A stretch of 64,000 nt of DNA, taken from assembly GCA_019787685.1 (NCBI GenBank), contig JAHNUO010000037.1, positions 62,001-126,000 of the forward strand, given 5' to 3'. How positions within the stretch are numbered: the first letter of the stretch is position 1; each line of letters begins with the position of its first letter. Both the position numbers and the translations under genes were made by a program. This document shows, one piece after another, positions 10,263-22,365 of this stretch. The notes under the pieces were generated by a model. The model was not told the DNA's origin and searched no databases. It saw nothing but the letters and a program-made list of their open reading frames with translations. This DNA is from Chiua virens (lineage: Eukaryota; Basidiomycota; Agaricomycetes; Boletales; Boletaceae).

Positions 10263-11396
10263 GCTGCAATAGATCTCATACATGACAGGCAAGAAATACT
10301 GTGAAAGGTACCTACCTTGTAGTTGTTTTTTGTCAAAGCAGAGGCACTGTCTCAGGTCTCAGTTTCTCAGTTTTAACCTAGATTGCTCAGTCACAAATGC
10401 TGCAGTACACTTTGTAATAAATTTATCACATTATCATGTTTAGGGTGAGATTAGTATACATTGACTTACTGTAGCGACATTGGTTTTGAGAGATATGAAC
10501 TCACCGAGGAGCAAGGAGGATAGTAGATGATGTTTCTCTGGACATTCTCTCCCCAAGTACAATCTCTGGTCCATTGGAGCATGTACCACACTGCGCTTCA
10601 CCAACACCAAGGTCTCTTTTATGCGTCAGATCTGACTGGATTCACTCTACCTCCATTCAACCCGGTTTTTCCTCCATTTACATGTACATTCATCCATCAG
10701 CAAACCGGAAACTGGTTCAAACCTGGACCTATCTTTACCTTTGCATGCTGGATATTGCTAGGACTGCTAGATCCGGTGTTTCTAGTGATGAAACAGCTTC
10801 TTTCATTTCAACTAGCTACAATTTCTAGAAAATAGTGCTAAACCAGCATACAATGTGAGCATGGCCTTGCTAGACTCTCATTTCTCATTTTCATTCTAGC
10901 TCACACCAGGTCTAGTACAGAAGCTCAAATGGATCTATTCATTCACTACCATTTCACTAAATCTGATAATACACTTCTCCAAAAGGAACTACAACAGTGA
11001 GTTGAATTGAAAGCATCTGTGAAAATGGTAAAGCAGTGCCACAGCATGTTCTCAGATTGACTGTTGTGATGGTAAGTTGGGAGGGTGAGGGTGTGTGCAT
11101 GAAGGCACAAGGTTGACCATTATGGTGGCAAAGTGAAGTGAGGGTGCCAGTGTGTACATAAATTGCACAATCACATGGTGATTCCAAGTTTGAGAGGGTG
11201 GTGTAGGGTGTTGCAGGATGGTTACAGCAAGATTGAGATGTGGAGGCTTGAAAGTAGAAGGCAGGCATGCATGTCAGTAGAAACAAACAATGCAGTAGGG
11301 GTTGCCTTTGGACTAATGGAAAACCATAGGAAAACCAAATATCAACTCATGAGATATTCAGAAAGCTTAGAAGTGAAGGTCTTCCAACAATGTTAT
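10263..11396. other. No recognisable gene
   Basis: Low-complexity-free AT-rich sequence with short ORFs on both strands. The plus-strand frame 10527-10835 has no motif I recognise. No LTR, terminal repeat or splice structure could be supported here. Confidence 0.4.
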
Positions 11397-11756
11397 TGTT
11401 AGAACAGACTGGTTCCAAGGGACCTGGTTGTTCCCAGGGCAGTGTCACTGCTCTGGTGACTTACCTAAGGGTGAAGCTCAAGACAATGGGGTGGAGGATT
11501 GGAAGAGAGAAAGATTCTATTTTGTGTACACAGTAAAACATGTCTATATATCTACTGTGATGCTATGCTGTACCTGTAGTAAGGACTAATGGTACTGCAT
11601 GTATGATAATAACTAATTGTATCATAGTACTGTAATTAGTCTATAGTTGTTCTGGTACATCCAGAAGCAGAAACCTTGGAAGCACAGGAACTACCCGGGA
11701 TGGTTGGAACAGTTTATATGTACATATTCCAACAATTATCAAGTTTGTGTCTAACA
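11397..11756 (+). repeat. Solo-LTR-like repeat, family E
   Basis: A 360-bp block with TGTTAGAACAGAC ... TGTCTAACA ends. It is homologous over its length to 28495-28138 in the opposite orientation: both carry 'cactgctctggt', 'agctcaagacaatg', an AT-rich middle with 'tgctgtacctgta', and 'ccagaagcagaaa'. I could not identify matching 5-bp duplications, so the exact ends are uncertain. The + orientation is arbitrary. Confidence 0.6.
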
Positions 11757-11954
11757 TTAACTTAAATACCTCATTCATTATAATGTGTCCTTCAATTGCA
11801 GGATTGGCTACCACTGGCTATGGCTGATATTTACACATGGTCACATGCATCCAGGGTTTCAAGCTTTGCGTGAAAATGAAGTATTTCTGGAGTGGGACAT
11901 TCCAACTTCTTTCCTCCTAAGTCACCATTGGTAGCTGAAAACCAAATCATTCAA

Positions 11955-12465
11955 CACAAAGATCTACCCAGGAGGCCATGCATGGATGTGTTGGATTGGT
12001 TTTGCTTTTCATTTGCCAGGCTTTCTCTCATCCAACCACTAATGGCATCTGTCAAGGTGAACTTGGAAGCATCTGCTTTTGACTGGGTTCAGAGAGATGA
12101 TGGTGCTCCTAGTCCAATGGAGAACCAGACTTTCCATCTGAGGTGACTTTGAATTCAAAGATGATCTGACATTGATATACCTACCCAGGAGGCCATGTAT
12201 GGATATGTTCAGTCATTTTTGCCTCAGAAACACTGGAACTGCTACCAGTACTGTACAATCTTTCGTTGATTGTTCTGCATCAGAGATGCCTACCCAGGTG
12301 GCCATGGATCAATGATATGTTCATTCATTTACTTTGTACTTACTGTGTCCTGGTTTCCCTAACCCAACTACCAGTGGCATCTGTCAAGATGGGGTCTCAG
12401 TTGATCCTTCTTGACTCCAGAATCATATTAATAACATCATGATACTCCAAGAGGCCATGGAAGCA
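11955..12465. repeat. Degenerate tandem repeats around 'acccaggaggccatg'
   Basis: The block ctacccaggaggccatgcatgga near 11965 recurs imperfectly near 12180, 12290 and 12440, each time followed by a 'tgttc/tgttgg' stretch. A second block, ccaaccactaatggcatctgtcaag (~12031), recurs as a diverged version near 12365. The spacing is irregular (~110-215 bp). It looks like an old, decayed duplication of a ~110-bp unit or of a larger ~330-bp segment. Confidence 0.45.
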
Positions 12466-13295
12466 TGGCCTGTTTGTTTCCCATGTGGTTGAGAGTCGCA
12501 TTAGTGGCAGATTTTTGCTCCACTCCCATGGACTGGACAAAACCACAAAGCAATGCTGGGACTTTTTGGAGCTTGCCGATGTATTTTTTCCTCAAGGCAA
12601 CATTGCTGCTGAAGCAAAATGCAGTTTGGAAGTGCTTTTGCGCAAAGAATGGGTACCTCAACATGTCTTCCCAGTTTGAGGAGGCTCTCTCTTCCCAAAT
12701 GTTTCAGAACCTGGAAAAGAACATTGCAGAGTTGCTCACTCATGCACAATGTCTACCAAATAGCACCAGGGCCACTGATTCCAGTCATGGAAAACTCTGG
12801 AAAGGTACCCACAGAACCATAGACATGTGAACCAATTCTGAATGGTACAAGCTAAAGAGAATAGGAGGTGAGAAGAGGACTGCAAGGAAGGCCATGTGGA
12901 TAAACCTATCCTCCAATCAAGTTGTAACACATCTTGATGAGGCATGAGGTATTTCCACTGTGGTATCAAAATGTAAACACAAACAAACAGGAAGATTAAG
13001 CAAAGCAAGAAACAAGAGGATTCTAGCTCAATCGAGAGAGAAAGGTCCTTACTACTTTAGAGCAAGAATGTCCATGTATATATGTCAAATGGTAATTATT
13101 GACATCTATTAGCCTGAGATCTCATTTCATTTTCAACAACTGTTTTTGCACCTTTGGAACACTAGATAATGCCAAAAAAGAAAAAGAAAAACAGAGTTTC
13201 AACTATTATAATATCATAATCATGATTGAACAACAGTTCCACAAATTTACAGCATTTACAATTCCCTCCATATGGACAACCAGTCAGCGATTCAA
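12466..13295. other. No supported gene
   Basis: Both strands stay open for about 75-120 codons over 12440-12830, but neither translation shows a recognisable motif. The rest is AT-rich with a short poly-purine run near 13165. Nothing further could be supported. Confidence 0.35.
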
Positions 13296-13455
13296 GTAGC
13301 AAAACATCCCGAGCACACCTGGACCTTCACTGGTATTGGCTGAGAGCTGTGGTCGATAAAAGGCCTCATTGCGCCTCATTTCCTTCCTACCTCAGACATG
13401 CCAGCTGATCTGTTGACCAAGGCATTGCCTTGTGTCAAAGTGCAATATGTCTGCA
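13296..13455 (+). pseudogene. Tail of a Ty1/copia RT-RNase H (fragment)
   Basis: The plus strand encodes SRAHLDLHWYWLR, then in a shifted frame LPTSDMPADLLTKALP followed by VKVQYVCTLL. This is the usual C-terminal signature of copia Pol (H-x-D-x-x-x-H-like stretch, then T-x-x-x-x-AD-x-LTK-xL). Sequence beginning near 13475 matches the dispersed ~190-bp repeat (catcgaactccag, ctgttttatca) found beside the other copia remnant, probably part of this element's LTR. The rest of the element is missing. Confidence 0.65.
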
Positions 13456-14059
13456 CTTTGCTTGTAATCAGTCTCTGACATCGAACTCCAGTCGCCCAGT
13501 CTGCAGCAGCTGTTTTATCAGTTTGACCCCGTAGTGGTTGTGTAAACTAGGTCTGAACCAACCACCCTTGTTTTGTATGCCAAAGATACCAATCATCCCA
13601 TGTCACCAATCAGACAATGTAAATATGCCCATATGTGGTAGAGCTTGCTGAGTATCTGATTGAGCCGCATATTTTGGATTTCAGAACATTAATTCCATTC
13701 AACACAATGTCCTGACATGTGGAGAATGACTACCATCATGCTTTGTGGTATATATAATATGGAGGTCTTTGTTCTGTTGATGATGACTGCATCACCATGT
13801 CAGACATTTTCTATCCTGAGGTTGTATAGCCAGGAATGAATACTACATTACTATCCTCTTCCCCTACTGTGTAGTACAGCGTCTCTGCACACAGCAATGA
13901 AGCCAGGGCCCTCCTATACAAGGCAATGCCACCTTCCGCTACTCCTGTTATGTCAAGTGCAAGTTGCTTCCTTTGGAAGTATTACCTGTTCTATGAATTG
14001 CACAACTACGTCCATCCCTAGCAGAAGGCGTTGAACAGAACGGGTATTGGTTTCCTCAA

Positions 14060-15822
14060 GTGGATGCTACTGATACTGGACAAGGAGCCTCACATCCCAC
14101 CACTTCTAGCTCTGAGCAGGTCGCTTGGGACGCCAAACAGGATAAAGTGGCTGGGGAATTGATGCTCAAATTGCCCCAGATCAGCGAGTGTACCAAGGCC
14201 TGGAAAGCGCTCAAGGCCATCTTCATCCAGCAGAAGGCTGGCAGCCGCTTCGTCGCCTATGACGAGTTTTTTAGCATCATGAAGCGTCCTGATGAGTCCC
14301 TCCCTGCCCTTGGTGCTCGAGTCGAAGCGTGCATGCTTCGCATCAAGGACCTTCGCACATCCACCTTTGATATTAGCAACCTCAATGACAAGCTCACTTG
14401 CATGGCCATGATTCGTTTGCTTGGGCCTGAATCAAGGTCAAAGCGGCTTCCAGACCGAGGAAATCAATCGTCGACCTCGCCTGATGCCCTCTCCACCACT
14501 CCTGCCGACGCTGCGCTCTCAGCTTCATCTTCTGGCTGTTCGTGCGCTCTCAACGCGCCCTGTTCGTTCCAGGACACTGCCAGTGCAAGTGCTATTTCGC
14601 TCCAGAGAGCAAAAAAGTACTACAAGACGCAGCAGACCAACCCCAAACGCTCTGAACAGGCCAAGGCAGCGACTGTATCGCCTCCAGCCTCTCAGGATGT
14701 CGTAGAGCATGCCGGAAATGCAAGTCTTCGTTCCAGTGATCCCTGTGATCCCTCTTCACCCCTCCTACTCGATGCTGACCATGACTGGAATGCAGACTCG
14801 GGCGCAATTATGCCCTCAAACACGTCCCCATCAAGCTCGCAGACAATACCATCGTCTACTCTGCTGGAGTCGGGTCTGTGGTGTTCCACCCAGTTATTGA
14901 GGGGAACAGCGGTCGAGCGGTCGAGTTTAGCACAACGTCTTGCATGTCTCTGAGCTTCGCAACAATCTCCTCGCTGTCCTGTACTTCACTCGTCACTCCT
15001 CCTATGCATCTGACGTTCTCGCGCTTGTCTGGACCCACCTCTGTTCGTTGCGACCATTGACAGTCGCAATGCAGCGTTTCTGGACGGCACCACTGAGCCT
15101 GCGACAAGCATGCATGCCCTGCACTGTACCACTAAACTTGGCTCTCTGATCGCCAGCTAGTCAATGGAATGAATGAAGCTGGATAGCAAGTTGTCACCAG
15201 ATCCCATTTGTGAGCCATGCCTAGCAGGCAAGATGACCGCAAATCCCTTCCCCAGCTCTACTTCTTGCTCCTCTCGCCCTCTGGAGCTTGTCCACTCTGA
15301 TGTCCATCAAGTGCCCTCCCCCACCTTCACTGGGTATTGCTATTGGGTCACTTTCATCGACGACTACTCTCGCTATCGCTTTGTGCTCCCAATTCGCGCC
15401 AAATCGGACGTTTTCGAGGCTTTCAAGCAGTTTAAGGTGTTTGCAGAGAACCAAAGCGAGTGAAAGATCAAAACCCTGCGAGACGACAAGGGAGGGGAGT
15501 ACATGAGCAATGCGATGCTCAAGTTCACCACTGAGTGCGGTATAGAGCGCCAGCACACAGTTTGAGCGCAGAATGGAGTTGCAGAACGAGTTAATCGCGT
15601 CCTGAGCGAGCGCATTACAGCCATGTTGAAGGAGTCAGGCCTTGCAATGGCCTTCTGGGGCGAAGCACTCGCTTCCCTCGTGCATGTGTGGACTCGATGC
15701 CCCACAGCCGCTCTGGACGACTCTACCCCCTTCCAGCGATGGCATGGATGCAAACCAGACATCTCCCACCTTCGTGTATGGGGATCGACTGCCTGTGTCC
15801 ATATTCAAGAGGATAAACGCAT
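14060..15822 (+). pseudogene. Ty1/copia gag-protease-integrase fragment
   Basis: Gag (14060-~14440) carries a capsid-like region: KVAGELMLKLPQ, FVAYDEFFSIMKRPDESL and LRIKDLRTSTFD. A protease remnant at ~14785 keeps DWNADSGA, followed by a deletion and frame change before HVPIKLADNTIVYSAG. Integrase (15173-15822) has CEPCLAGKM, the catalytic LVHSDVHQVP, TLRDDKGGEY and NGVAERVNR (D, D, E), then WGEALASLVHVW. The frame is the same for gag and integrase, broken by TGAs at 15461-15463 and 15563-15565, both consistent with CGA to TGA. The sequence stops at QEDKR, so RT and RNase H are gone. CpG is abundant, unlike the flanks, which suggests a younger insertion. Confidence 0.85.
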
Positions 15823-15952
15823 ACACATCAATGTAATGTATCACTAGAGGTGGTACAGGTCATGGCAGTGAGGGTGGTTGCAGCTGCATTGCCCACAGGT
15901 ACAGTGGGACATGAACAAGAAGCTCAAATGAGATGCGTCATGACAATCTGGT

Positions 15953-16140
15953 AGATGCAGTGATTGCGCATCAACCCCTCTGTGGTTGCTTTGTCATTGA
16001 TACTTAGAGTTTTAGCCACTACCATATTTGTTAGTGTATCTAGCTACTGTATTTAGCCTTGGAGTTCGATGTAATGGCTTCCTTAGTCTCTTGCATCGAA
16101 CTCCAGCTGCCCAGTGCAGTTGTTTTATCAAAATCAAGTA
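15953..16140 (+). repeat. Dispersed ~190-bp repeat, copy 1
   Basis: Starts tagatgcagtgattgcgcatc and ends ctgttttatca-like (gttgttttatca). It includes a hairpin: ggagttcgatgta, then catcgaactcc about 25 bp later. It lies 130 bp beyond the truncated copia integrase. Similar copies occur at 17236, 17711 and 19113, and a partial one at 13475, so it is likely a copia LTR piece or a small derivative. Confidence 0.65.
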
Positions 16141-16647
16141 GAAATCACTGCTTCCAACAGTCCCATGTGATCGGCATTCAAATTGACACTGTCACCACTT
16201 TGGACAGTGTAACTTGCACAACAATCCCACTGAATGAGTAATGCCTCAAAGAATAAAGTCCTTCAAGTCAAATTAAACACTGGTCAAAATACAATCAGTC
16301 TGATGCATGCTTTCTGCTATAACTCACTGAGCTGTGAAACATGCTCCTTGCTGTCAGATACTTGGTGACTGGTCCCTGTCATCGCTCCATCAATGCAACC
16401 CATGAGACGTTTTGGTACTCACCTGGTCAGCATTTCTTTGTTGCTGCTAGCTGTAGTATGTGAGTTGCTCAATATGTATGCCACTGGCGCATCTGACTGT
16501 GGAACAAACCCACCTGTGTTGCTCTCAGAGGCACTGCAGATATTACCACATATCTGACATGAAATCATCACTCCATGTGCGATCATACTGACATGCAGCC
16601 AGGTGGACAGCACAGGTGGCACAATGTGCACAAAAATCCCTTACCCT

Positions 16648-16831
16648 GAGGAAGCCAGAGCTGTGCTCGTAAGCAGGACACAGGTTTATGTACTAAACAA
16701 AAAAGGACACCTAGATATGTAATGGAAGTCCGGGGTCGTAGAGTTGTGTCCTGAGGGAGATTGACCTGGAGTTATTGTCTAAGAGAGTTGGAGTTGTATC
16801 CAGAGTAACGGAGATGGAGCAGGATATGACA
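16648..16831 (-). repeat. LTR-B fragment (5' part of the LTR)
   Basis: The stretch 'ctgaggaagccagagctgtgctcgtaag ... gatatgaca' matches 46396-46590, the outer portion of the LTR-B solo copy, including 'gacacaggtttatgtacta' and 'gagttgtatccagag'. It ends with the family terminus ATATGACA at 16831. The other ~400 bp of the LTR are absent. Confidence 0.75.
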
Positions 16832-17235
16832 GCCGCCGTGGCTGGATCTGAGGACTGTAGTAATACCCACTTTCAGGCTATGTCAATCCATTCGGGACTC
16901 ATGAAATGGACAGGCACAGATCACAAGGAGGTTCACACGTCTCAACTCACCCTCTCCATAGACCTTGTCCTCTCTGATGTGCATGAACCTGCTGTGGAAA
17001 CGCTATACTGAGCACTACCCAAGAACTTCGACAGGGGGATGTGAGTTTCTGACTTGTATGCCATGATGCCTGGCATATCATGCTGCTACTGAGGAACAGG
17101 ATCAGAAACAACATCCCTAGCGTTGTTCTTAGGCAGTAGTACTTTCTGACTCTCCTCTAGCGTCACACTCATCCAGTGGCTATGGGATTAATGCCACAGA
17201 ATGCACAATGGGCCCACATGATAAAACAACTGCAC

Positions 17236-17402
17236 TGCACAGCTGGAGTTCGATGTAAGAGACTAAGGAAGCCATTACATCAAACTCCAAGGGTAAATAC
17301 AGTAGCTAGATGCACTAACAAATATGGTAGTGTCTGAAACTCTAAGTGTCAATGACAAAGCAACTACAGAGTGGTTGATGCGCAATCACTGTATTTAGAT
17401 AG
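17236..17402 (-). repeat. Dispersed ~190-bp repeat, copy 2 (inverted)
   Basis: Reads gataaaacaactgcactg, ctggagttcgatgtaaga, then 'aatacagtagctagatgc' and 'tgatgcgcaatcactgta', the reverse complement of 15953-16140. Same internal hairpin with the arms slightly diverged. Confidence 0.65.
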
Positions 17403-17710
17403 ATAAGGTGCGCTCCAGCCAAGCACATTAATTTGCCATGTTGCAACATTGGTACATAACCCAATCAAATCATATCCCCAATCTCAGGTACTTGCTAAAT
17501 ATATGTATCTGATTATATTCTATGATGATGTCAGATTCCTGGGTCCAATGTCTCACAACCAAAGTGGAAGCCCTAAAGGCTATCAAGCCTTTTTTTTGCC
17601 TTTGTGAAGAACCAGTTGCAGACACAGTTTAAAATCTGGCGCTCTGCCACAGGGGGATGAGTTCCTATGCAATAATGTTACTCATATTCTCCAATCCACT
17701 CCCTAATGCA

Positions 17711-17872
17711 ACTAGTGTAAAAACAACTGCACTGGACAGCTGGAGCTCGATGTCAGGTCTAAATACAGTAGATAGATACACTACCAAACAGCCAAGTGGC
17801 TGAAACTCTAAGTATGAATGACAAAGCACCTAGAAAGGGTTTGATGCGCAATCACTGCATCTAACAACTAGC
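17711..17872 (-). repeat. Dispersed ~190-bp repeat, copy 3 (inverted)
   Basis: Reads aaacaactgcactggacagc, gagctcgatgtcagg, 'aatacagtagatagata' and 'tgatgcgcaatcactgca'. Compared with copy 2 it lacks the segment between the two hairpin arms, which is what an excised or collapsed hairpin loop would give. Confidence 0.6.
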
Positions 17873-18331
17873 AGAATGGTGACACTGAGTGTGACATGAG
17901 AACACTGCATCATGGATAAAGCACCATCAATGTGTTTACAGGAATGCCTTCCTGATTCTTATTGGGAGACAAACCCCCTTAGGGACATGTTAGTAAGAAG
18001 GGATATAAACTCTCTATAGAACTGTTCACCTTCATATATTCAGGTGTGGAGCTTACATACTACTGGAGGAAGTTTGCACTGGAAAACCTCAACCAAAGTC
18101 TCAGCTAATGGATATATCTTCAATGTTGTATTGGCAGGATCTGATTTTAATTCAATCTTTGCCTGGCCTAACAATGCCATATTTATGGTATGTCATAAAT
18201 CTGTTATCTGTATCTAATCTAATCATAAGGTGGACAAGTATAGTACTCACTAAACATTGTGTACTGATATGACAAGCTGATGATGATGAGTCCATGATCA
18301 ATGATGGAAATACAGCTCTCTTCAGGCCTCT

Positions 18332-18379
18332 ACTGGTAAGTTTACCTTTGAATCTCTATTCAAAGGTGAACTTACCAGT
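18332..18379. repeat. Near-perfect 21-bp hairpin
   Basis: Arms actggtaagtttacctttgaa (18332-18352) and ttcaaaggtgaacttaccagt (18359-18379) pair with one mismatch around a 6-base loop (tctcta). Each arm, read outward to inward, contains CTG|GTAAG, a consensus-like splice donor, on opposite strands. Confidence 0.8.
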
Positions 18380-19112
18380 GTGAATTCATCTCATATTCAA
18401 GGTCTCCCAGGCTGCAGTCTTGGTTGGGTATAACCAGGTTGCATGATGGAGGGCAATATTAATGATGTTCTAGGGCTGGCCTCAAGACTCCTCCAGCTGG
18501 GCCAGGCTTCAATTTTGCACAAGGGCTTGCTGGTGGCCAGCTTGCAGCTTGGCTTCACTTCTGGTAAGCCATAGCTCTGGCCTTTATATACAAAACACAC
18601 TGTGTTTGCTGATTGGGTTCCCATATGTATCCCCGCTAAAGGTGCCTGGGTTGTTTACCTGTGTGTTGTGTTGTCACTGGTCCCAAGATCATATTCCCGT
18701 GATCTTATGCAAGTCGGAAGACAGAGAGATCAGGAGAAATAATATATGAAGACTGGGGAACCTGTTGTGTATCTACAACATGTATGTGTGACAGAATCGA
18801 AAGGACAGACAAGACCAATCCCAACACAGGCCACTATACTTGACTTGCAGAATTATGAGTAGGTTGTTCTGTGGCATCCTTTGACCCACTATGTTCAAGG
18901 GTGAAGAATGAAAGAAATTGACTGACACACCACCCCATCACCTTCAGCAGGTGTTCAAACAACTGCTCTCGAAGCTCTTCAATGCTTGCTTGTTCCACAC
19001 CCTCCAGTCGGTTGGTTCCCACACCAATCTCACTGATTATCCCCCTCCAGTTGCCTGTCAACTTTGTGCAACAAACGTGATGAATCTTTGTCACACATGC
19101 ACTGAGATCTCG

Positions 19113-19235
19113 CAGGCTTTGCTAGATGCAGTGATTGGCTTGTTTGGTGGTGTAATCTACATAGAGTATTTAGCTTTGGAGTTCAATGTAGTTGCTTCCT
19201 TAGCTTCTTACATCAGACTCTGGCTGCTGCCCCAT
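19113..19235 (+). repeat. Dispersed ~190-bp repeat, copy 4 (partial)
   Basis: Begins tgctagatgcagtgattggc and continues through 'gtatttagctttggagttca' and 'cttccttagcttcttacatc', in the same orientation as copy 1 but more diverged and missing the 'tttgtcattgat' segment. Confidence 0.55.
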
Positions 19236-20911
19236 CACTGCTTGGATGCCACTGACTCTGGACTGAAGATTGTCAATGGTTTCTGCTTGGTGGGAAAAGT
19301 CCCTTGTCAGGCCAGAAACCTTTTGTTCCAGATTGCCAGCTAAGGTTTGACTTGTTTGAGCGACAACACTTGTTCAGTAATAGGGATGCTCAAAATTGAG
19401 TGAGGTTTGCACCTTGCATTGCACCCATCATTGCCATCTAGCTCTCAAACAAACATGAAGGGTAGATTCACACATTCAAGTTGACACACATGAATTCTCT
19501 AACATTTTGTAGCCTACTCTTCACAAGTACTAGGAACAAGCCAAATGTTCCCAGACTACAGGTGAAGGAATCCAGCAGTCCAGTGAAGAAGAATGCCCCG
19601 ATGAAGTTCATGAGTTGTTAGTGCAAAGACACTGAATCTAGCATGTTTCTCCCACTGTCTTTGGAGTCTTACTTGATCTTATTCATCCTGTCTTCTACAA
19701 CCAGTCCAATAATGGACAATCACCTATTCAAAAACAACTTGCATTTACTCTCTACCATATGGTGCATTTACTAATGCCTGCTGCAACTTGCACATGATGC
19801 TCGACAAGCAATTTTATCAAGCACTCTCAAACACTTTGTAGCCTGGCTTGTTCCTATGATCCGCATTCCAGCGCACCACCTCACACACATCACCTATTCA
19901 AAGTGAAGCTGCAACCCCCCATCACATTGTGATGCTGCTGCTGATTAGAACAACATACAGTTATGACAGACTGAGCTGTTGAGAGGCCAGTTGACGGTCA
20001 ACAGCAATGCTGACTCAGACTCACTGAGGTTGTGACTGTTGGTAGACTGTGTCAATCTATTCATGAATGTCGCTTCAACTGCATGAAAACCAAGGTGGTC
20101 AGTATCATTGTCCAGAGGGTATATACATAATTGTGGCTAGTGTGTTGTTCTATATGACAGGTCCAAATATTATCTGTGAGGATCAGAATTCAGAGCTCTT
20201 CAACTTTCCATCATTACATTAGGATGGAGATTTAGCAATCGCTGAGGTACATGACAGACCAGGGTTGTGCTGAGACAATATGGACCAGCCAAGTATTACA
20301 AGGAGAATTGCAGCAAATATGCCAACATGTGTGATCGCTCTGCATGAGAACCCTTACAGTCATGCTCTAATCCACTTGGAGGGCAACCACATCAAAAACA
20401 CAGCACACAGCACAGCATAAAAGTGGGGGACAAAGACACACACCAGTATTGAATTTTGTTGACTAACTGCATTGTTCCATAGCAGCATGACACAAATTTC
20501 ATTAAATGAAACAATAAAATGCAGTGATCTGGGGAAACACAATATATACTCATCCTCAGCCCCACAGACATAACAAACAACATGGGCATCTATCTCATTT
20601 CCATCTGTTCCCAGTGAAAAATGGACCATCTATTCTACTGAGCAATGAATATACCGGTGGCATTGGTTGCTGATGCTAACCACCTTGTTGATTGGCTAGT
20701 GAATGCTTATGAGAATACCAGTGAGACTTGTGTGATCAACACATAAACAGGAACACGGAGCAGAGACAGTGAACATATCAGCATCAGAGATGTTGCACTT
20801 GCTCAAGGGAAACCACCATGGAAAGGATGAGAGATGTGAAGTGGAGCTTCTGCAGTTGTACCTAGGTGGGGGACAAGCTGAAGATGGCCCAAACCTAGGC
20901 CACTTGCAGTC
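19236..20911. other. No recognisable gene
   Basis: Scattered short ORFs only. The minus-strand frame 20629-20360 (89 codons, Cys/Phe-rich) stays open but shows no motif I recognise. No terminal repeats or splice structure could be supported. Confidence 0.35.
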
Positions 20912-21432
20912 TGTTACGATTGATCTTTTCCCCTTTTCTTTTACTTTGATTTCACTATGCTTAGTACTACAGGTACTAACCTATGTTCAATCTGCAAGGC
21001 TTAACCCTTTGCCCCATTTACCTTTTATACCTTTGATCTGATTACATGACTCCGGTCCAACCTGTTGTTTCATCATTGCTTCCTTTCCTTTAGCTTCCTT
21101 TGATCTGCTAGGGATTATCTTCATTTCTGTCATCATTTCAATGGCTTCCATGTTTATCTTTTATACTTCAATCTGTCTCAGACGGTGCTCCCACTCTGTA
21201 CAACTCCAAATTTTGCTCTTTGACTGTTCAGCTCTTCCTGGCCACCCCTTTGGGCCTGATGATCTGTGCTCATTTACCTATGTATAAATACCTCACGGAA
21301 ATACCCTGTATTCCTAGTCTTGATTTTTGCAATCTAGCTGAGTATCTCTACTCCTCTCTGGGCTTCACCTAAGCTAACCTTGTTGCTGTGGTCAACGACC
21401 AGCTCCTCAGTCTACCCTGATCACAAGGAGAA
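20912..21432 (+). repeat. LTR-A fragment or solo LTR
   Basis: Starts TGTTACGATTGATC and parallels 44067 onward: 'cactatgcttagtactacaggtac', 'aaccctttgccccattt', a TATAAATA box at 21283-21290, 'tcctagtcttgat' and 'atcacaaggagaagtc' all have counterparts there. Similarity fades after about 21432, so the 3' end of this copy is not resolved. It may continue to about 21.7 kb in diverged form. Confidence 0.6.
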
Positions 21433-22365
21433 GTCACTTGCTCCTATCTATATTACTTTGGATGTACAAAGTGCACAGTTCTGGAAGTACATATAGGATG
21501 TTAGCTTTCTGATTGCGCACTTCGCGCATTTTAGCTAATATACTTTATTTGGATATTGCGCCACACTTGTGGCTAATTGTTTGTGTTTGTTTCACACCTA
21601 GTTTATAGTCGGAGTTCCACAGTGTTCGCTTTCTTCAGTTTCTCACTGTGGACTCCAGGTATGTCGCATTTAGCCTCTAATACACCAGTTTCTCACTGTG
21701 GACTCCAGCTGTGTGATTCCAGCTGATAACATAGGATTATATTGGAAATAGGTGGGATTGTCAGGGACTGTTGGAATAGCTCTACTCTTGATTGGAGATG
21801 AGAGTATAATATGGAAAAATTCCTATGGAAGATAGGATATGTCCTGCTTGATTAAGCTAACTGATCTGTGTGCAAAACCAGGAGACTGAGTGTTTCATTT
21901 TGATTGTATGGTGCATTACTCACAACAGTCACTGAATGCCAGATTCATAAGTGAGCAGCCATGTACTCATCTCTCTGTCATCATATAGGGGATCAATACC
22001 CATACTTAGGTTATGTGAGGTTCCTAAGTTTGATTAGCACTACTCTATGGCAGCTGGCATTGTTGTAAATGTATTTATGTGTAGTAATTTCAGAACACCC
22101 AAACAGCAGTCCTTATCCATCTGAGCGATCCTGCTCCAATGCTCCTAGTGTGTGGTCTGGTCTCACCTGTCAAGTATAGAACACTTAGAACACTTCTGAA
22201 TCTTTAGAGTAGACAGTGCGGAACTATCAACTTGTGGTGCCTACTATATGATACAAGCTATACATTTACTGGTGGTTTATATCAATATAATACAAGGATA
22301 ATTGAGAATACATGTAGTACAGATGCAGATTCATGATATGTAAAAATGAATCTCATTGCCTGCCT
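21433..22365. other. AT-rich spacer with a short direct repeat
   Basis: The 23-bp block cagtttctcactgtggactcc(ag) occurs twice, at about 21638 and 21686. A local CpG-rich motif (ttgcgcacttcgcgcat) near 21514 stands out from the CpG-poor surroundings. No coding region is supported. Confidence 0.4.

Noticed and set aside
10527..10835. 102-codon plus-strand ORF
   Set aside because: Aromatic-rich composition without any motif or homologous partner in the window; no support beyond length.
12465..12830. 121-codon plus-strand and overlapping minus-strand ORFs
   Set aside because: Both strands are open over the same stretch and neither shows a motif or splice context, so neither can be preferred.
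20912..21930. A ~1-kb LTR-A ending at 'ctcaca' followed by CAGTC, matching CAGTC at 20907-20911
   Set aside because: The implied LTR would be ~270 bp longer than LTR-A elsewhere and would not end in CA directly before the repeat. The five-base match may be chance.
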